Positions 1-13,700 of a stretch of DNA of 64,000 bases are shown here, one piece after another. Position 1 is the stretch's first letter. Each line of letters opens with the position of its first letter. Both the position numbers and the translations under genes were made by a program. The DNA is from Escarpia spicata (taxonomy: Eukaryota > Annelida > Polychaeta > Sabellida > Siboglinidae). The stretch covers positions 37,519,809-37,583,808 of the forward strand of contig OZ023214.1 of assembly GCA_963995525.1 (NCBI GenBank), in the 5' to 3' direction. The notes beneath the pieces were generated by a model. That model worked only from the letters and a program-made list of their open reading frames with translations. It made no database searches and had not been told where the DNA came from.

Positions 1-716
1 GGAACTTTTGATGTTGTTTCATCACCGAGCTTTGAATCTAGTGTGATATTGGTAGAAATTAAAACACAATGATGGATTCAACAGTTAAGGTTGGCATTGA
101 GATCACTGTCACAGCGTCGGATGCTGCTAAAATGGGGGTGTACACTAATTAGGGCATGTACGCTTAATAGAACGAATACGGTATGTCATATTGATGCCTC
201 AATTGCGATTATTTTGTCTAACTTGTGACTAGTGCTGTACAACATTACAGGGTCTGTACAATGATTAAAATGATTAAATATTACTGCTGAATTATATTTA
301 CCATCATGCTACATGGAAATTTTACATATCAATAAGGCAATAACCTATTCGGTATGTATTGTTATATTTGATCAGAAGTGAAGATTTAACTGTATGTCTT
401 TTATTGCAGTAAAGCAATTTCTAGATTTGTCATAAAAGGTATTTTGTTTCATCAACAAATTGTATATTTTTTTAGAAAATACTACGGGATGAAAGATTAT
501 GATAGCAGCAACGTTTGTTAGACATGATTTCTACCCAATGATGATGCTATAAATACTTATCACTTCACAATCTTCCATAAACCAGTCATTCAGTTAGCCA
601 ATGAAACTTCTATATGCAGTGTTAGACTAAGATCGCAGTATTTGATGAAGCCAACTCTGCTACCAAGACTTCCCCTGTTTGGGCACACCAAGTGTCTGCA
701 AATTACATTTGCAAAA
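1..716. other. RELCH 3' UTR and downstream flank
   Basis: This AT-rich stretch lies past the RELCH stop codon. Apart from the candidate poly(A) signal I see no gene, repeat array or recognisable element in it. Confidence 0.5.
400..405 (-). terminator. Candidate RELCH polyadenylation signal
   Basis: AATAAA on the minus strand, about 315 bases past the RELCH stop. It is the first clear hexamer I noticed downstream; no transcript evidence is available. Confidence 0.35.
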
Positions 717-879
717 TCACTTTTTCGCACCAAATATTTTCGAGAAATTAGTGCGTGACTGTGAAGCTCGGTCTTTGACGTCTTTGAATCGACTCATCAT
801 TTTTGCCCTCATGTCATCGGTGCCGACATCTGGTGGCAGTCCCATGGCAGCAGACAGCGACGAGGCAATGTCGTTGTTT
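717..879 (-). CDS. RELCH: RELCH exon 26 (terminal, stop codon)
   Basis: Residues 1132-1185 and TGA at 719-717. It ends ASQSRTNFSKIFGAKK, the lysine-tailed end typical of the family (vertebrate ...NVFQRKK). Acceptor cgtttgcag. Confidence 0.92.
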
Positions 880-3800
880 CTGCAAACGACAATGAAATAA
901 GATATTTCACATTTCCAGTTTGGGAAGAAAGCGTTAATGTTGAACTAATGAAATAATACCTGTGATCCATGATGCATGTTATAACTGCACATGTCAAGTC
1001 CAGGAGCATTCGGTCAAAAAGGACCCAACGTGGAAATAAATAGTACAAATCAATATTTTATAGTTACACCAGGCATAACTATGTAACAGCTAATTTGTGC
1101 TTTCACATGACAATTTACAAAATTAGCAAGCACATAAATACAAAAACTACTTGACATACTGTACTGATAATTTCCTTTTCAACATGTCATAAGCATCTCT
1201 ACATTTTTTATGGTTAGACAGACAACCAGAAACACAAAATATTATTAATACATCTCAGCCATTTAATAAAATCTCTGTTCCCCACTTTTTACATGAAACA
1301 TGAAAATGAGAGTACATTCAAACAGTTCCACTAGATGGTGCCACCACAGAATATGGCATTATACAGTTATGTTGAGCTGGGTTTGGCCGACTTGAGGTCT
1401 AAAGGTTATGATAGGCCTGAACATTACAAATTAACAAGATGGTGTAATTGTGGGATCAAAAGATAATTTTTTAGTATTAAAATTAATTTAAACCTTACGC
1501 TCCACCGAATAGAGGTGATCCAGTATGGTAAACCGGTGTGGGTCAGAATTTTGAATAAAAAACCTACGCATAAAAATGATGTAGTGTCTGATATAAGTTG
1601 GATCTGTCTCAGGCGTTTGTCTGTCCTCTTATGAAGAATGCAGTAACTGAATCATATCCCGTGATTCAGTAGAGTCTGTCCTCTTATGAAGAACGCAGTA
1701 ACTGAATCATATCCTGTGATTCAGTGGAGTCTGTCCTCTTATGAAGAACGCAGTAACAGAATCATATCCTGTGATTCAGTGGAGTCTGTCCTCTTATGAA
1801 GAATGCAGTAACAGAATCATATCCTGTGATTCAGTAGAGTCTGTCCTCTTATGAAGAACGCAGTAACAGAATCATATCCTGTGATTCAGTGGAGTCTGTC
1901 CTCTTATGAAGAACGCAGTAACTGAATCATATCCTGTGATTCAGTGGAGTCTGTCCTCTTATGAAGAACGCAGTAACTGAATCATATCCTGTGATTCAGT
2001 GGAGTCTGTCCTCTTATGAAGAATGCAGTAACAGAATCATATCCCGTGATTCAGTAGGGTCTGTCCTCTTATGAAGAACGCAGTAACTGAATCATATCCT
2101 GTGATTCAGTGGAGTCTGTCCTCTTATGAAGAATGCAGTAACTGAATCATATCCCGTGATTCAGTAGGGTCTGTCCTCTTATGAAGAATGCAGTAACTGA
2201 ATCATATCCTGTGATTCAGTGGAGTCTGTCCTCTTATGAAGAATGCAGTAACTGAATCATATCCCGTGATTCAGTAGGGTCTGTCCTCTTATGAAGAACG
2301 CAGTAACTGAATCATATCCTGTGATTCAGTGGAGTCTGTCCTCTTATGAAGAATGCAGTAACTGAATCATATCCCGTGATTCAGTAGGGTCTGTCCTCTT
2401 ATGAAGAACGCAGTAACTGAATCATATCCCGTGATTCAGTAGGGTCTGTCCTCTTATGAAGAACGCAGTAACTGAATCATATCCTGTGATTCATTGGAGT
2501 CTGTCCTCTTATGAAGAATGCAGTAACTGAATCATATCCCGTGATTCAGTAGGGTCTGTTCTCTTATGAAGAACGCAGTAACTGAATCATATCCCGTGAT
2601 TCAGTAGGGTCTGTTCTCTTATGAAGAATGCAGTAACTGAATCATATCCTGTGATTCAGTAGAGTCTGTCCTCTTATGAAGAACACAATAACTGAATCAT
2701 ATCCCGTGATTCAGTAGGGTCTGTTCTCTTATGAAGAACGCAGTAACTGAATCATATCCTGTGATTCAGTAGAGTCTGTCCTCTTATGAAGAACACAGTA
2801 ACTGAATCATATCCCATGATTCAGTAGAGTCTGTCCTGTTATGAAGAACATAATAACTGAATCATATCCCGTGATTCAGTGGAGTCTGTCCTCTTATGAA
2901 GAACACAGTAACTAGATCATATCCCGTGATTCAGTGGAGTCTGTCCTCTTATGAAAAACACAATAACTCAATCATATCCTGTGATTCAGTGGAGATGACT
3001 ACAATCCTTCTCCCAGTCGACGATATACTGATTACTAATCAAAAGTCTGTATATTGCCTACTGCTCAGTGTCTGGGGGTTTCACTGAAGAATCATGACAC
3101 ATATTGGTCATGTATCAATATTTGCTTATCTGCCTCTACGTGGTCACTCAGTTTACATCAAACAGCTATAACCGGCGGTAACGGCGTGCCACATAACATC
3201 CAGTTAAGGGTAGAAACAACGAGTGGTATTCCACCAATATCTACCAAAATAACCTCTTTCATTAATGAGCGATATTTGTTAGCTGAATATATTTGTTTAT
3301 CAATGGTGTCGTTATGCCTAACAGCAGTATTAAAACCTTACATTGAGCCAATGACTGGCATGTGGAACTCAAGAACAAAAGTGATTTCAATGTAGACTCG
3401 GTGTAAAGTATAATAATTGTCACACATCTAGCCTGGTTGTGATAAAAACACAGGGAACTACAGAACTCAAAATGAAGGCCCATTGCGTGGTGATTTTCTT
3501 GGAGCGGTATGTTTTTAGGGAGATCAGAATTCATGGGGGCACCTGGGGGATTCTTCCCAATTATATTGTTGCGTTGGAACCAATATATTCAAACAACCCA
3601 CTGGGGCACACTGAGTGAAATAAAAAAATATAAATCTAGGAACTACCCTAACGGGCCCATTACCACACATGTAATATTTAAGTCCCATATATACAAAAAC
3701 GATGGAGATATGCTTGGACATACATATATGTATGGTACATATAAACAACAGGGACCCACACTTGTTTGGAAAAAACTTTACAACATATTTAACTAACATG

Positions 3801-6800
3801 GAAGAAAATATATGAATTGTCTGAACATACATGCAAGTATGCAGCATGCATGCACGGTCACACTGAATGACATGCACTCACACACACTTACGCATGCACA
3901 TATTAAGATTACAATTTCTGAAATAAAGCAAAACTAGCTAAGAGCATGACACACTGTTTATGTTCAAGGCACCATGATGTGCAATATGACAATGAACCCT
4001 TACCTCTCCGGATGTGAATTGGCATCTCCTTTGTTGCCGCTCTCAAACTCTCTAATCATTGAGGCAACGACTGCGGCGTGGTCTGGAGCGACTTGCTCCA
4101 TGTCTCGGAGTAGACACCGTAACCCTGGCAACAGGGCCATGCTGATCAATTGGTCACTGATAACTGACCCCAAGGTCAAGGACACCAACCCGACGAGGCT
4201 GCTGATAAGTGTGTGACGAGTAAAAATGATAGAGTCCTGATGAAATTTTAAAGCTGCTCCTAATCTGGTTTAGCCCATCGGAAATACGCATCTTTGAAGT
4301 TCAAATATTTGACCTGCCATAGCGAGCCCGTATTAAGTCGCACAGGCCTGTTCTACACTTTAGCCAACAATAGATGTCTAAGTCATGTCCTGTCAATTTA
4401 TTTATTTGGGCAGAAATTCACACCTTATCAGTTATGATCAATCTTTTAATGTACAGTTTATTTTCCTCAACAAATAGTCCAAAAGCAATGAAATACTAAA
4501 TGTATTGTAGCAGTGGGCACTGAGTTTTCACATAGCCAATTTTTTTCATTTTCACAAAACATCACTTTTTAAAGTTTGGTTCAGTTTTAGCAATAAATCA
4601 AACTTTACTGAAGATATTTCAACAAATGAGGTTTCACTGTAAAGCTTATGATCTGTGGAATCACAAACGGTACAAAATTCTATTTCACAATCAAACTCCC
4701 ATACCACATATTAGTGGGAGTAGACGGGTGGTGGTTTGAACAAGTACAAACATAATACACTTTTGCACTTTGCAAACTTACGAGAACACCCCTTATGGCC
4801 AACTCAGGCGAAACAATGGGGGGCATCTCAGTAACTGTAATGCTAAACCATACTGTCTGGATAAGATATGTTACAACCCACAGGCAACAAACTTGTCATT
4901 AATACTTGTGGACGTCATCAATACTCGGCCATAGATTCGAGACATTAGTATTAGTAATAAAAATGCAAGAAAATGCACAAAAGATGTTTTCTAGTAAAGC
5001 TTAAAGCGTTAGACATGTTTCCATTTAACAGTGACACCAACACATTTTTTCATTTGCTTTTTTAAACTGCATTTTGCTCTCAGATCAGTTACATAGCTTC
5101 CATTTCCTTAGTTATATGTGTGCGCATTGTGTAAGTTACATGGAAACCAAAAAATTTTTTGCCCAGTATTGGAGACGTGCACACTTGCATATAGATACAG
5201 TTATTTCATAGGACAGCTACCCCAGCATAACTCTACCCCATAAAACTATACACATTTTGATTCATTATCATTAAGTTATATTTTCTATTAATTTTAATTA
5301 ACATAATTATATTTTCTTAAAATCTTCATGGTTTACATTATAATTTGATGTTCCAGCATTCTTCAATTATTTTCAAGGGCAGACCAAAAAGATGGTGCTG
5401 CCACGTTTGCCGTTTTTGTCTGCCAAACACACCATGAAAGAACAGTGCAAAGTTGCAAACCCACACAAGAAAGGATACAGCAGCATGAGAGGGCGCTATA
5501 GGCCTCGAACAGTTGCATGGCGACCTCCTTGCGACAGGCGATGTTGCCGGCGTGGTTGTTGCTTGCGGCAACGATGGCAAGTCTCGGGAGAACAACTGAA
5601 ACACAACAAACCATGACACAAACTCACTGAAATAACTCGACTACTTATGTTAATATTATCAATAAATGCATACGTATACCTGTCAACTTTTTAAAGGATA
5701 ATTTGTAGGACATTTTGAAAACTCACCAAAAGCCGCAAAATTATCCCCCTATCCCGCTCACTGAAATACTACAATCTGGGAGATGTTTACTTTTCCAGGA
5801 GAGTTGGCATGTGTACATGTGAATTAATATGAATTACATACGCAACAAGGATGAAGTACCAGTGTTTGCGTGGGGAGGGGGTCTTGACTGCTGTGGACAT
5901 ACACAACTTAGACTTACTGCATACAGGGGAATCATACCTTATGTGTGTGTGTGTGTGTATGTTATCCAAATGAGGAATGGATTGTAATTTGTCTGTGATT
6001 TTGTGCACATTTCATTTGCAAATGATTCCTACTGCAGTTCAGTAATGCTGGGTACTACTCTATGGGACGTCAAGTATCTGACTGACATTGTAAACTTTTA
6101 AAGGTTCCTCCTCAAATCGATTTGTCTTAGTTCAAGTCCACCAAGTAAAATCTATTATGTGACCATAGTAAAGGGTATTTTATTATACACTATTCCTTAA
6201 TGAGGAAGTGAGTGTTTCTACTGAATCTAAAAAGAAAGTGTGAGAAAAAATCAAGTGACATGAAACAATTGTGCGTGTCCACTCGAAGTGACCACAGCAT
6301 TGTAAATTTCATCCCTGATAGACCACACCATTCAAACACCAACTCTCTGGAAAGTGTTCTATCAATGCCAATGCACATAGACCACACGCATCATGAAATT
6401 CAAGACTGTCCATAAAAATGTTTTCTGTCTGGCTGATTAATATTTGCAGTACTTTTTTGAAATGGCACGCAGTTTTTTGGCCTTTAGGCAGTATCTTGAC
6501 TAGACGCACAGGCCATGATTAAAACGTGGCGCCGGATCTTGGTTTGCATCAATGTCTAGAATAAGAAGAATCAGCTAGTGACATTTAAAGTGACAAATCC
6601 TGGTATGAGAGTAGAATAATTACCCTGGTGCAGTACTAGACGAACAAAGTAATTTACAAGTCGGTCTTTGTTTCAGATGCTCTATTTCTGAATATATATT
6701 TACACCCACTGCATCCTATTACAAATAAACACCAGTTAGTGCTTTCGGTTCTACATTATAGGACACACAATCCACGAAGAGGGATAATTTTATGGAAAAC

Positions 6801-9800
6801 ACTGCAGAATTTGGCAAAAAGATGCAGAGTTACTAGCCAATATGCAGGCAGCTGTGTGCAGCAAGCTTTCATAATCTTCTACGGTAATATATATTCCATG
6901 ACACAGACTAATTTGGAATGTATGAAATCCTTCCCCTGAGTAAATACACCAGGAAGACTTGTGCAAGCGAAACATAAATATAAGCTAGACATATGCAGAC
7001 TACCTACGACCAAACGTAATAAGTCATCGTTTGTCCAGTAACCGTATCAGTCTGGTTTCCTAAGCAACACGTCTTGGGAAGTGGATTACCAGCAGCCAAT
7101 TTCACAAAGCAATAATGCGATAGGTTTACGGGAGATGCAAGGTGAGCAAAACAAAAGCGCGACTGTCTAAGATGGGGACTGGCGAATAACGATCAGGAAA
7201 GATTATCAGTTTTCAGCTGCAGCCAACTACATGACTTACATATCAATATCATAACACAGAGTTGGGTGACTGTTGCCTGTGGCACATTGTACGGTCAGCA
7301 GCCGGTGGTTGGGTGACTGTTGCCTGTGGCACATTGTACGGTCAGCAGCCGGTGGTTGGGTGACTGTTGCCTGTGGCACATTGTACGGTCAGCAGCCGGT
7401 GGTTGGGTGACTGTTGCCTGTGGCACATTGTACGGTCAGCAGCCGGTGGTTGGGTGACTGTTGCCTGTGGCACATTGTACGGTCAGCAGCCGGTGGTTGG
7501 GTGACTGTTGCCTGTGGCACATTGTACGGTCAGCAGCCGGTGGTTGGGTGACTGTTGCCTGTGGCACATTGTACGGTCGGCAGCCGGTGGTTGGGTGACT
7601 GTTGCCTGTGGCACATTGTACGGTCGGCAGCCGGTGGTTGGGTGACTGTTGCCTGTGGCACATTGTACGGTCGGCAGCCGGTGGTTGGGTGACTGTTGCC
7701 TGTGGCACATTGTACGGTCGGCAGCCGGTGGTTGGGTGACTGTTGCCTGTGGCACATTGTACGGTCGGCAGCCGGTGGTTGGGTGACTGTTGCCTGTGGC
7801 ACATTGTACGGTCGGCAGCCGGTGGTTGGGTGACTGTTGCCTGTGGCACATTGTACGGTCGGCAGCCGGTGGTTGGGTGACTGTTGCCTGTGGCACATTG
7901 TACGGTCGGCAGCCGGTGGTTGGGTGACTGTTGCCTGTGGCACATTGTACGGTCGGCAGCCGGTGGTTGGGTGACTGTTGCCTGTGGCACATTGTACGGT
8001 CAGCAGCCGGTGGTTGGGTGACTGTTGCCTGTGGCACATTGTACGGTCAGCAGCCGGTGGTTGGGTGACTGTTGCCTGTGGCACATTGTACGGTCAGCAG
8101 CCGGTGGTTGGGTGACTGTTGCCTGTGGCACATTGTACGGTCAGCAGCCGGTGGTTGGGTGACTGTTGCCTGTGGCACATTGTACGGTCAGCAGCCGGTG
8201 GTTGGGTGACTGTTGCCTGTGGCACATTGTACGGTCAGCAGCCGGTGGTTGGGTGACTGTTGCCTGTGGCACATTGTACGGTCAGCAGCCGGTGGTTGGG
8301 TGACTGTTGCCTGTGGCACATTGTACGGTCAGCAGCCGGTGGTTGGGTGACTGTTGCCTGTGGCACATTGTACGGTCAGCAGCCGGTGGTTGGGTGACTG
8401 TTGCCTGTGGCACATTGTACGGTCAGCAGCCGGTGGTTGGGTGACTGTTGCCTGTGGCACATTGTACGGTCAGCAGCCGGTGGTTGGGTGACTGTTGCCT
8501 GTGGCACATTGTACGGTCAGCAGCCGGTGGTCGAGTGCCTGCTAACTTGCAGCTTTGCTTTTTATATAGTAACATTGTAGCTATCCATGAGCATCATATA
8601 ATTTATATATATATATGGGCATATCCATACGGTACTGCGACTCAATGGGCATTATAAGGGACATTTTGAAATGCTGATTTGGATGGCAAAAAAACAGTTG
8701 TTCCATTATTTTGGATACATCAGTCATAGCCATCATAAAGATATAAAACAGATTAAAAGTCAACAGTGTGTGCTACTGGGTTGTATTTTGTTGTTCAACA
8801 TTAATGAAAAGAATGTTTGAAAGTGCGACATAAAAAGATGCCAATTTTGAATGTTGTATCAAAGCATTAAAAAAGTATTTTGTTTTGCATGAGGTGATGT
8901 AAATAAATAAAACACATCATATTCTTCATGAATATCAGTTTTGTTCTTTGTTTTATGAAGGAACATTTTTTTTATAGTCTAGAAATTGTGTGTCACGGTC
9001 GTGATGTGTTCACAGCAGCATAGCATCATATTAGTACCACTTTAATATCACTTTATTACAACCAGCGTTTTGCCTTGTGAGATACTCTCCGATAGATGTG
9101 AAACCGATTCACTATGTTTCCAACTATTCTGTGGCATACTCCCATATTTTATACCATCTGAAACAACAGGAAATTATATTCCGTCAATAAATCACGACCA
9201 TTAGTTCCATCAAGAAACCGGACTACTTCCAAAACTGTGCGAAGGAAAACCAAGCGGATATCATGTGACGGCATACAAATGGTCATGTGATTTGACGTTG
9301 CTGCTGTTTTCTGATGAAGGAGATAAGATGGCGTCAAATTGAAGGTAAGAAATAATCCATCAAAACTTTTTGCATAAATCACGACTGTGACAATCGTCAC
9401 GACCGTGCAAAATTAACTAAATTGAAGGCGCATTATCAATAGAATCTCGGCATGTGTAATATAAATCTTGCCATATTATTTCTTTCGATATTTCGCTGTC
9501 TTCGTACGCTGGATTTCCGACAGTTTTATTGACGGTGTATGGTCGTAATGTTTGACCCTATGATTTATCGGGTAAAAAATCACGACCATGATTGTCATTA
9601 AAACATTAAAAATATTATATACACATATTAAATCAATTGGTTATGGAGTAAAAAAAAAGAAAAAGTTAAAATGGATTTGTCTGTTGTTATCAGATATTGT
9701 ATTGCAGTTTTCTATGTCAAAAATCACGACCACGAAATTTTGACTGACTGACATTTCATCAATTTATGCAATAAATAACACAAGTCCAATGTAGCAGAGA

Positions 9801-10704
9801 ATCGAAATTGGCCAAATGAATGACGTTTATTTATTTTAGTTGGACCACTTATCGTGCAGCCAGTTTGGGAATTACATTAATAGGAATGTGAGCTCTAAAA
9901 TCCAAACCTGATACAACACTGAACCCTTGTACAATGTCACCCTTCCGGTTTCTCAGATCCCACATTCCTACAATCTTGACAATAACAATATATACATGAT
10001 TTGTCCCTACCTTGTAATGGACTAAAAAACCACTACATGTATAAACATAAGATGTCAAGAATACATACATTCCCCACCAAAAACACAACTTCTACTTAGC
10101 AAGGTGGGGGCAATTCGCCTAACCTATATAAACCTAAATTCCAATTATCGATGGAAAAAGAGGAAGCCTGTCAGCGCATCGAAACCCCATGAACACAAAC
10201 TAGTAGAGGATAAACCCCCATGTTAATCTATATTGCAAAGAAATGTGGGGAAAGCTTTTTGACATTTTCCAACTTCCTTTTCTACCAACAATGTACAATA
10301 GTATTTATTACCTACACATTCAATGAAAGGAAGAAAGGTGGGGAGGAGGGCGGATTTCAAATTATCAGTGAATGTAAAACACGTCTACCACTGGGTAACT
10401 GCTTGACCGGAGTGATAAGACATCTGGACTAATCCAGTGCTGTGATTGGTGGATTATCTTACGGAGTGTTGTTATCAGAAATTGTATTGCAGTTTTCTAT
10501 GTAAAAAATCACGACCATGACATTTTGACTGATTGACATTTCATCAATTTTCTCTGACTGTATTGATGAAACTATGTTTTCTTGAACAATTTATATAAAT
10601 AAACTAAATTGTCTACACAACCAAAGCATTTGTGTCAATTTGTTCAGGTTTCTAGAAATTAACCTAGATTTCACACTTTTTGCATGAACAGTGTGGATAT
10701 GCCC

Positions 10705-10744
<40 letters not shown>

Positions 10745-13700
10745 ATATTTATATATATAAATATAATACATAATCTCTTTCATCTAGAAGCGGTTTTAAC
10801 CAGAAAATATTAATAAGCATATTTTCTCATCATGCAACACCAGGATAACTGGTTGTCCATATTACAATGTTGTGTCATAGGTTTTACCATGTGCTGTCAT
10901 AACAAAAAAATGCAGACAAGATCAACTCTATAACGAAAGCATAACCCCATGCCCATGTAACCAACTCCAAAGCGGAGAAATAATCCACCCAACCAGTCAT
11001 GTACGTGCCAGTAGCCGTCAATGCCTGTGACTGTGACAGCAGGGTCGTCTCTGATTGGCCAGAAGCTGGTTCACCCGGCAGCACGACTCAAAGCCACACA
11101 TCAAGTGCAGCAGTTGCAACTATAGGTGTCTCGCCGAAACGTTGCCACCTGCAAATTTCTGGCACTGCCCAGTTTGAGTCTACTGGATGGAACTGATGTG
11201 GAGAAACAGGTACTGCATTGAACCGCGATGAGAGTTAACCAGTCCGAGGGTAAGTTTGTTACAGCAATCAGGGTAAGTGTGTACGAGACTGTTGCTACAT
11301 CAGAGGTTCTGGAATGTAGCATTATTGCTACTGAGCCTGTCCTCATGGAACCTGCACATGCTGCTTCTAGCAGGTGCAAAATGGTGCTACATATACACTG
11401 ACGGTTTCTCAGAGTATTCACAGATGTCATTTGCTGTGATGTAAATGTGGGCATTTTTTTAAATGCAAACTATGTAAAATGTCCCCAACTGATGTGTGGA
11501 CATCAGAACAATTACAGAAAATGTGTAACACTGCTACGAACCCTAAAACTCGCAAGAACCCTCGACCAAAGGAGAATTTTGAAAAAATCAAGATGTTACT
11601 TTTCTTCTGAAGGGTCATAGATTAACCCCTGAAAGGTTGGCGCCTAACATTCAAAATGTCTACGAGAAAAACATTAACAAACCCACACATATATACAAAT
11701 GCACTTTGTCGATTACTGATAGATATTGTTCTTGCACAAAACACTGTTTGAATTTGAAAGTTGTACCAGCAAAATTTTCAAAATGTGAGTACAACATTCA
11801 ACTACTAAACAGAGCTGTTATTCCATGTAACTGGCACTTATTGTAGATACGTGCATCCCAAGCTACAAATATCTGTGAATTTCATCGTTCCTACATATCA
11901 AACTACAAGTTGGACGAAGTACAACTAATTCAGTCAACTTCTTGCTAATAATTACCAAACTGGTTACGAAACAAATAACCTCCCTTTAAGAGTAATGCTA
12001 GAAATAATTAAATAATTAAAGGTAAACAACAACTCAGAAATAATTAAATAATTAAAGTTAAACAACAACTCATCATTTACAGTTAACAAATATAGTAATT
12101 ATAATAATCATAAGAAAATTTCTTCTATACCTTATTCGTCGGAAACTAAGCTGAGGAGCATAATAATGAAAGGGTTGGTCATTTACAAAATCAAGTAGCC
12201 GTGTTTATTAATGTTGCCAACAGATGAATATGCCAGGGAAATAAGGAGCTAATTTTAACTAGAGAGTGTTATGCTACATTGCTGTGGCTGCACAAAAGAG
12301 GGAATCAATCACAATAGCCACTGTTATTAGCCTAGTACTCATGAGTACATCCTAGTGGAATAAACTGGCTGCAAGGACTAAACAAACCCGCACATGGTTC
12401 TGATGTACGAGTGCCTAGCTTTGATCCTTCGACGCTAGACATCAGTGTCATAGACTACAACATCATGGCCTTGATAACAACCACAGATGTGACTAGAAAT
12501 AAGGATGATATTTATGACCAAATGCTGTCATTGCAATACGTCTACGAGGATTTTTTGCTACTTGCAAGAGATAGCATGGATGCCAATTTCAATGTGCTAG
12601 CAACTGATCATGTTGTGCTCACACTAGAGTGTGTGTGTGCGCGTGTGTGTGTGTTGGTGTGTACAAGCATGCATGCATGCATGCATGTGTGTTTGTGTGC
12701 ATGCGTGTTCATATATAATAATGTTTGTGTATCCATTATTAATGTTTGTATATTAATTGTATTTCAATATAACTATCTTAAATTACAATTGCTGAACAAA
12801 CAATAAACCACTATTGGAGTTAGTGCGCACAAATATTCAAGTCCCTGCTCTGAATGCCCTGTCTGCCTTCTTTGTGTTCTGATTATGTACATGATTGTAT
12901 ATGATTGTACATGATTGTATATGACTGTACATGACTATATACGAGTGTACCTGATCAACTATTACAAATATAATATGAACTGGACAAACTGGATAATTTT
13001 GCCCACATTAATTGACACTAGAAAAGACAATACTTCTGACGATAGTGGTAGGAAAAGCATAAATTACCAAGCGACAACAAAGACTGGAAAAGGCCATCAC
13101 AGATCTGGAACACTAACAGCAATATATAGAATTCAGGGATCGATCTGTAAAAAGACATGCATATGCCCTTCGGGCAAGTCAGAGTTAGAATTATGTGCCT
13201 GTTCGAAATTTGATGTGCCCCAAATCAGTTGATTAACATTTTATTAATTAATTTGCATGATAGTATGATCGCTTAAAAGTTATATAACCTGGTAAATAAT
13301 GTGAACATTACATTTCTTTAATATTAGGCATGTAATCATGTTATTATTTAACTTGTTTTGAATTTTATTCAGGATTGCCTACGTGGCATATTTCTGGGTA
13401 CAAAACGTATAACCATCAATATCAGAAATGAAGTGCTCAGAAATGTTCAGGTATTTTTCAAAATTTGTAAGGTTACAAAACTAGATACATTCTGGGTAGG
13501 TGTGCCCCATTTTTCAAGGACTGGTCATGCTACTACAGTCTACTGCTCCAAGGTTAGGGAGATTTTAACTGAGAAATACGATGCAGCAGTTTGTGACATT
13601 GAGTGACAACAATTCACATACGAGAGAGCCCCAACTAAAAATATTCAAAGAACCATGTTGATTAAACATTTAAAAACTCACTGATACAGCAATGAACAGA

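Noticed and set aside
7436..8084. Three overlapping 184-residue minus-strand frames with Met
   Set aside because: They are the same 47-bp minisatellite read in three frames; the length comes from absence of stop codons in the unit, not from a gene.
10884..11454. Minus-strand frames with hydrophobic stretches
   Set aside because: No recognisable motif, the frames are short and shift between each other, and no clear splice sites link them.
12411..12806. 131-residue plus-strand frame
   Set aside because: The second half translates a GT/GCAT microsatellite and the first half resembles no family I know. There are no splice or start features to support it.
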